The notes beneath the pieces were generated by a model. It was not told where the DNA came from. It ran no database searches and saw only the letters and a program-made list of their open reading frames with translations. The position numbers were made by a program, and so were the translations under genes. A stretch of 10,048 bases of DNA. Source: Planctomycetaceae bacterium. Its GTDB lineage: Bacteria; Planctomycetota; Planctomycetia; Planctomycetales; Planctomycetaceae. The stretch lies in NCBI GenBank assembly GCA_016765335.1, contig JAESQE010000163.1, forward strand, positions 1-10,048, given 5' to 3'. Below, in pieces: positions 6,716 through 10,048 of this stretch. Numbering within the stretch: the stretch's first letter is position 1; every line of letters starts with the position of its first letter.

Positions 6716-7659
6716 TGGCGGAAAAACCAAAACCATTTTTTTCAGTAATTATTCCGGTCTACAATCGTGAGCAGACGATTATCAAAACACTGGAAAGTAT
6801 TGCAGCACAGGAATTTCGTGACTTTGAAGTGATTGTTGTCGATGATGGTTCTGATGATAACACATGCCAGGTTGTTGCCGATTACAAGTTTGCTCACTTG
6901 ATCCGTCAGCAGAATTCGGGGCCGGGGACTGCAAGGAATCGTGGGCTGCAAGAGGCGAGTGCACAGTATATCGCGTTTTTGGATAGTGACGATGTTTGGT
7001 TCCCTTGGACTTTGCAGCAGTACGCAAAAGCAATTGCGAAGTTCAATAATCCTGCCTTCTTAACGGGAAGTCCACTTTGCTTCAGTAATGAAGAGGAACT
7101 TCGCTACGCTAAAGATGGAGAAGCCGAGTACAGAACATTTGATGATTATTATGCTACTGGCGAAGAATGGCTTTGGCATGGTGTGTCCTCCTTTGTTATT
7201 CGTCGTGACATACTGACTGAAGCAGGTGGATTTGTTGATGGTCGAGTAAATGGAGAAGATGCGGAGTTGGCAATGCGACTAGGAACAGCCAAAGGCTTCG
7301 TACATATCGCCAGTCCTGCGATGCTTGGATATCGCGTACACAGTGGAAACGTCACTCTAGACACCAACAAATCATGTCAAGGCCTGGAACTACTGATTGA
7401 AGGGGAGCGAAATGGAAAGTTTCCTGGAGGTAAAAAGCGGACCCGTGACAGAGCGGTGATCATTTCGAGACATGTTCGACCGTTTGCAGTGGAATGTGCG
7501 AGGCAAGGAAACATTGTCAAAGCGTTTCGGTTTTATTTTGCAATAATGCCAGAGGCGATACGAAGCTTTCGTTATCGTTTTATACTCGGATTGCCGGCTG
7601 TGGCACTGTGCGGTTCGATTAGACAGATGATGCTTAAATTATTTCGCGTGAAAGAATAA
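6715..7659 (+). CDS. Family-2 glycosyltransferase
   Basis: The 314-residue protein opens with FSVIIPVYNREQTIIKTL (9-26). It then has FEVIVVDDGSDDNT (37-50), QNSGPGTARNRGL (66-78) and AFLDSDDVWFP (87-97), where DSDD (90-93) is the metal-binding motif. VSSFVIRRDILTEAGGF (157-173) and NGEDAELAMRLG (179-190) follow, with E181/D182 in the place of the catalytic base, and LGYRVHSGNVT ends the domain. This is a standard inverting GT2 layout. The C-terminal 80 residues are basic with a mildly hydrophobic stretch (RFILGLPAVALCG, 288-300) that could touch the membrane. The ATG overlaps the sulfotransferase stop by one base and a GAGGA stands 12 bases before it, so coupled translation is likely. Donor and acceptor are unknown. 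Confidence 0.9.
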   Translation: MAEKPKPFFSVIIPVYNREQTIIKTLESIAAQEFRDFEVIVVDDGSDDNTCQVVADYKFAHLIRQQNSGPGTARNRGLQEASAQYIAFLDSDDVWFPWTLQQYAKAIAKFNNPAFLTGSPLCFSNEEELRYAKDGEAEYRTFDDYYATGEEWLWHGVSSFVIRRDILTEAGGFVDGRVNGEDAELAMRLGTAKGFVHIASPAMLGYRVHSGNVTLDTNKSCQGLELLIEGERNGKFPGGKKRTRDRAVIISRHVRPFAVECARQGNIVKAFRFYFAIMPEAIRSFRYRFILGLPAVALCGSIRQMMLKLFRVKE

Positions 7660-7661
7660 TT

Positions 7662-8216
7662 GTGCTAAGACGAATAACAGGAGCAATAACGCGACGCATG
7701 CGTGCGTTGATCTGGAAGTGTCAAGGAGTGCATATTCAGGGAAAATGCTGGTTACAGCAGATTGAAATTCCTCGGAATCATTTTGATGTCTGCCTTGGCG
7801 ATAAAGTCGCTTTGGATCGTGGTGTGATATTACTATCCACCGGCGATCGTCAAAGCAAGCCACGGATTTCGATTGGGACTTCGACATACATCAACAGACA
7901 TACCATGTTTGACGCTTCCGAAAGTATATCGGTTGGGGCCAATTGCATGATCGGGCCTTTTTGTTATATCACTGATCATGATCATGGAATGCTGCCAGGA
8001 ATTCCGGTTAACGAACAGCCTTTAATTGGAGCCGCTGTTATTATTGAAGACGATGTTTGGCTGGGAGCTCATGTCACAGTCCTTAAAGGCGTGACGATTC
8101 ACCGAGGTGCTGTCATTGGAGCAGGGGCGGTTGTGACGAAAGATGTTCTTGCAGATACAATCGTAGCTGGTGTTCCCGCTCGAAAGATTGGTCAGCGAAC
8201 CGATGGCGACAAATAA
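7662..8216 (+). CDS. Left-handed beta-helix O-acetyltransferase (WcaF/maltose acetyltransferase-like)
   Basis: The 184-residue protein shows the imperfect hexapeptide repeats of the left-handed beta-helix acyltransferases: ISIGTSTYINRHTMF (69-83), ISVGANCMIGPFCYI (89-103), VIIEDDVWLGAHVTVLKGVTI (126-146) and AVIGAGAVVTKDV (150-162), ending in AGVPARKIG (169-177). DHDHG (105-109) holds the histidines that, in the maltose/galactoside acetyltransferase group, act on the sugar hydroxyl. It would add an acetyl group from acetyl-CoA to a sugar of the repeat unit in the cytoplasm. The chosen start is GTG, two bases after the previous stop, giving a basic N-terminus (MLRRITGAITRRMRALIWK). An ATG at 7698 would give a 172-residue version that still includes every repeat. 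A serine acetyltransferase or a perosamine-type N-acetyltransferase is less likely. The specific sugar is unknown. Confidence 0.88.
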   Translation: MLRRITGAITRRMRALIWKCQGVHIQGKCWLQQIEIPRNHFDVCLGDKVALDRGVILLSTGDRQSKPRISIGTSTYINRHTMFDASESISVGANCMIGPFCYITDHDHGMLPGIPVNEQPLIGAAVIIEDDVWLGAHVTVLKGVTIHRGAVIGAGAVVTKDVLADTIVAGVPARKIGQRTDGDK

Positions 8217-9159
8217 CCTATTTAGAATGAATGATGTGACTCCACTTAAACCAACAATTGTGATTACGACAAAAGATCGTTGTGATGATCTTCGAAACGC
8301 TTTGAAGTCCAGTGTTTCACAGTCCATTGAAACGGAAATCATTGTGATTGATGATGCATCAACCGATGGAACCGCGGAGATGGTTCGTCAGGAATTTCCA
8401 GATGCTCGTTTGATAGAGCATCCAAATTCAATGGGCTTAGTGTATGGTCGGAATGAAGCAGCCACGATTGCAACTGGTGACATCCTTTTCTCAATTGACG
8501 ACGATGCGTTATTCACAACGCCAAATGTCGTGCAGCAAACTCTTGCCCAGTTTGACGAACAGTATATTGGCGCGGTGGCAATCCCTTTTGTTGATGTTAA
8601 AAAGTCTCCAGATATTCGTCAGCAAGCACCTTCATCAGATGAATGCTGGGTCACAGATCGATACATCGGTACGGCACATGCTGTTCGAAAAGATGTGTTT
8701 CTTGATTTGGAAGGTTACCGGGAATCTTATTTCCATCAAGGTGAAGAACGCGATTTTTGTGTGCGCCTGTTAGAAGCAGGATATGTTGTGAGGATGGGTA
8801 ATGCAGATTTGATTCATCATTTTGAAAGCCCGAAGCGAGATACAACTCGCATGGACTTGTACGGACGAAGAAATGACATTTTCTTTGCCTGGTTGAATGT
8901 GCCTGCATCCTTTCTTCCGATTCAGTTGATCGGTACATCGATCAAGGGATTCGTATTTGGCATTCGTGTGGGAAGGCCGCTTCGGATGCTGCAGGGAATT
9001 CTCATGGGCTATACGGCAATTGGTAGATTCTGGAGTAAACGAAAGCCGGTTCGCAGTTTGACATATCGCATGTTTCGTCTTCTCCAGAAGCAAGGAGGCA
9101 TCAAACTGCAAGACCTTCCTGAAGAATTGATATCAGGACGTAAAGGAACGGAAGCGTAA
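8203..9159 (+). CDS. Family-2 glycosyltransferase (rhamnosyltransferase/WbbL-like layout)
   Basis: From the ATG at 8203 the protein has 318 residues and overlaps the acetyltransferase by 14 bases. A GTG at 8170 would lengthen it by 11 residues, and an ATG at 8227 would remove 8 and avoid the overlap. No ribosome-binding motif settles this. The domain reads TIVITTKDRCDDLRNAL (18-34), ETEIIVIDDASTDGTAEM (43-60), NSMGLVYGRNEA (75-86) and ILFSIDDDALF (94-104), with the metal-binding DDD at 99-101. Then come GTAHAVRKDVFLDLEGYRE (156-174) and HQGEERDFCVRLLEAGY (178-194), in which GEERDF holds the probable catalytic base. HHFESPKRDTTRMDLYGRRN (205-224) matches the H..SP.RD...Y..RN tail seen in a subset of GT2 enzymes. 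The last 60 residues are basic with hydrophobic patches. Substrate unknown. Confidence 0.9.
   Translation: MATNNLFRMNDVTPLKPTIVITTKDRCDDLRNALKSSVSQSIETEIIVIDDASTDGTAEMVRQEFPDARLIEHPNSMGLVYGRNEAATIATGDILFSIDDDALFTTPNVVQQTLAQFDEQYIGAVAIPFVDVKKSPDIRQQAPSSDECWVTDRYIGTAHAVRKDVFLDLEGYRESYFHQGEERDFCVRLLEAGYVVRMGNADLIHHFESPKRDTTRMDLYGRRNDIFFAWLNVPASFLPIQLIGTSIKGFVFGIRVGRPLRMLQGILMGYTAIGRFWSKRKPVRSLTYRMFRLLQKQGGIKLQDLPEELISGRKGTEA
9142..9148 (+). promoter_or_regulatory. Shine-Dalgarno AAAGGAA for the polymerase-like gene
   Basis: AAAGGAA stands 10 bases before the ATG at 9159, within the last codons of the preceding glycosyltransferase. It is the best ribosome-binding motif in the window and supports the ATG at 9159, which overlaps the upstream stop by one base (TAATG). 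Confidence 0.55.
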
Positions 9160-10048
9160 TGGAGCGGTTGAGTCAATTATCAAATAGCAGTGCGGTGGCA
9201 TTGCTGGTGGTTTGCGTGGGGCTGATTCTTTACGACTGCCGCCGTGACATTCGCCAGCTGGTTACTGCCAGGAATGTGTTTTTATTAACCATCATGGCCT
9301 GGTTCCTGCTTGAAGCTTGCTTGATCCCCAAGCAACTGCAACATTTTTCCACCAAAATCTACAGTTTCGGACTTATCTGTGTCGGCGTTTGCATTGTTTC
9401 ATTTGTCACGGGATATGGAAGCACCAAAGGGGGAGTTTTTGACCCCGTGTTTCGCCGTTTGGCGAATATCGATAATCCAAAGGTGCTTTGGGGCGTATTT
9501 ATTATTGCCTGCATGATTGGCTTTGCTCCACTTCTCTATCTTGCTAAGGGAAATCCGCTGCTGATTCTGGAAGATGCTTTTACATTTAAAGCCAGATGGA
9601 GTGGCTTGTTTCAGAGGGGACGTTATGGCGGGGCGAAGGATGCGTTTCTTGAATTACGAATGTTTTTGAGAGCAGCCATTCCCTTGGCATCTGCAATTCT
9701 TGTCCAACGTAAACAAACATCCGATCGCAAGATGATTGCTGCTTTCTTTTTATCTTATATGTTTATGGATGCGTTGACTGGCGGAACTCGTTCGAAAGTT
9801 GTCGAAGTTTTCCTCCCGATTGCAGCTGCGGTCTACTGGAGAATGTCACCTGCATTGAAGAAAAACTGTATCATGTTTGGTTTACCTGCACTCATCACTT
9901 TAGCCATGTTTTGGTCTGCAGCCAGCGTACTGGGCAGAAATAAAGGCAAGCTCGATTGGGAGGGTGCTTCCAGTGCAGAGTATGTCGGATTCGAAATGTT
10001 CAGGGAGCTTCTGTACATATCCAGTGCAGTCCCCGAAAAAGCAGATTA
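9159..10048 (+). CDS. O-antigen polymerase (Wzy)-like membrane protein, truncated at the right edge
   Basis: The frame is open from the ATG at 9159 to the end of the window, giving 296 complete codons without a stop. The visible part is polytopic. Likely membrane helices lie near residues 11-26, 40-54, 68-86, 109-128, 167-183, 192-206, 214-227 and 237-256. Between them are charged loops, including KARWSGLFQRGRYGGAKDAF (144-163) and LTGGTRSKVVEVFLP (206-220). The GG-x-R followed by a hydrophobic helix recalls oligosaccharide-repeat-unit polymerases and O-antigen ligases, although those are poorly conserved in sequence. The expected role is joining exported repeat units on the periplasmic side. 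The position, coupled to a glycosyltransferase in a polysaccharide locus, supports this. An O-antigen ligase or another polytopic protein of the same clan cannot be separated from the fragment alone. Confidence 0.68.
   Translation, partial: MERLSQLSNSSAVALLVVCVGLILYDCRRDIRQLVTARNVFLLTIMAWFLLEACLIPKQLQHFSTKIYSFGLICVGVCIVSFVTGYGSTKGGVFDPVFRRLANIDNPKVLWGVFIIACMIGFAPLLYLAKGNPLLILEDAFTFKARWSGLFQRGRYGGAKDAFLELRMFLRAAIPLASAILVQRKQTSDRKMIAAFFLSYMFMDALTGGTRSKVVEVFLPIAAAVYWRMSPALKKNCIMFGLPALITLAMFWSAASVLGRNKGKLDWEGASSAEYVGFEMFRELLYISSAVPEKAD

Noticed and set aside
8770..9111. 113-residue reverse-strand frame opposite the third complete GT2
   Set aside because: No domain; explained by codon bias of the + strand gene.

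Overview
The window reads as an internal stretch of a bacterial surface- or exopolysaccharide biosynthesis locus. Eleven protein-coding genes lie head to tail on the + strand and fill almost all of the sequence. The longest gap between genes is about 75 bases. No RNA gene, insertion sequence, integrase, CRISPR array or substantial repeat was seen. The host is not certain. Moderate GC (about mid-40s % by eye), mostly absent Shine-Dalgarno motifs, and a run of glycosyltransferases with a PAPS-type sulfotransferase would suit a planctomycete or a similar aquatic bacterium. That is a guess from style, not a sequence-based assignment.

Layout. Positions 2-376 hold the C-terminal end of a family-2 (DPM1/polyprenyl-phosphate sugar synthase-like) glycosyltransferase. 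Positions 383-1792 encode a multi-pass membrane protein resembling GT-C transferases that use lipid-phosphate sugars, so the first two genes may be a donor-maker/donor-user pair. Next come a DxD-containing GT-A enzyme (1811-2725), a GT4-like GT-B enzyme (2736-3791), a more divergent small GT-B-like protein with an EX7E motif (3851-4795) and a classical GT2 (4871-5809). A sulfotransferase (5858-6715), a second full GT2 (6715-7659), a left-handed beta-helix O-acetyltransferase (7662-8216) and a third full GT2 (8203-9159) follow. The last gene starts at 9159 and runs off the right edge. It is a polytopic membrane protein that looks like an O-antigen-polymerase (Wzy)-type polymerase.

How they work together (inference). 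The soluble glycosyltransferases would build an oligosaccharide repeat on a lipid carrier at the inner face of the membrane. The acetyltransferase and sulfotransferase would decorate it, and the Wzy-like protein would polymerise the exported repeats. The initiating phosphoglycosyl transferase, flippase, chain-length regulator and outer-membrane export parts are not in the window and would be expected to either side. The genes from 6715 rightwards are very tightly packed (TGATG, a 2-base gap, a 14-base overlap, TAATG), which suggests translational coupling. Base composition changes along the strand: some blocks are rich in G/T and others in A/C, with one change inside the GT2 gene at 4871-5809. 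This suggests the locus is a mosaic.

Nothing here is convincingly a new kind of system. The most notable points are the likely sulfated and acetylated polymer, the lipid-donor pair at the left edge, the divergent GT-B protein and the compositional mosaic.
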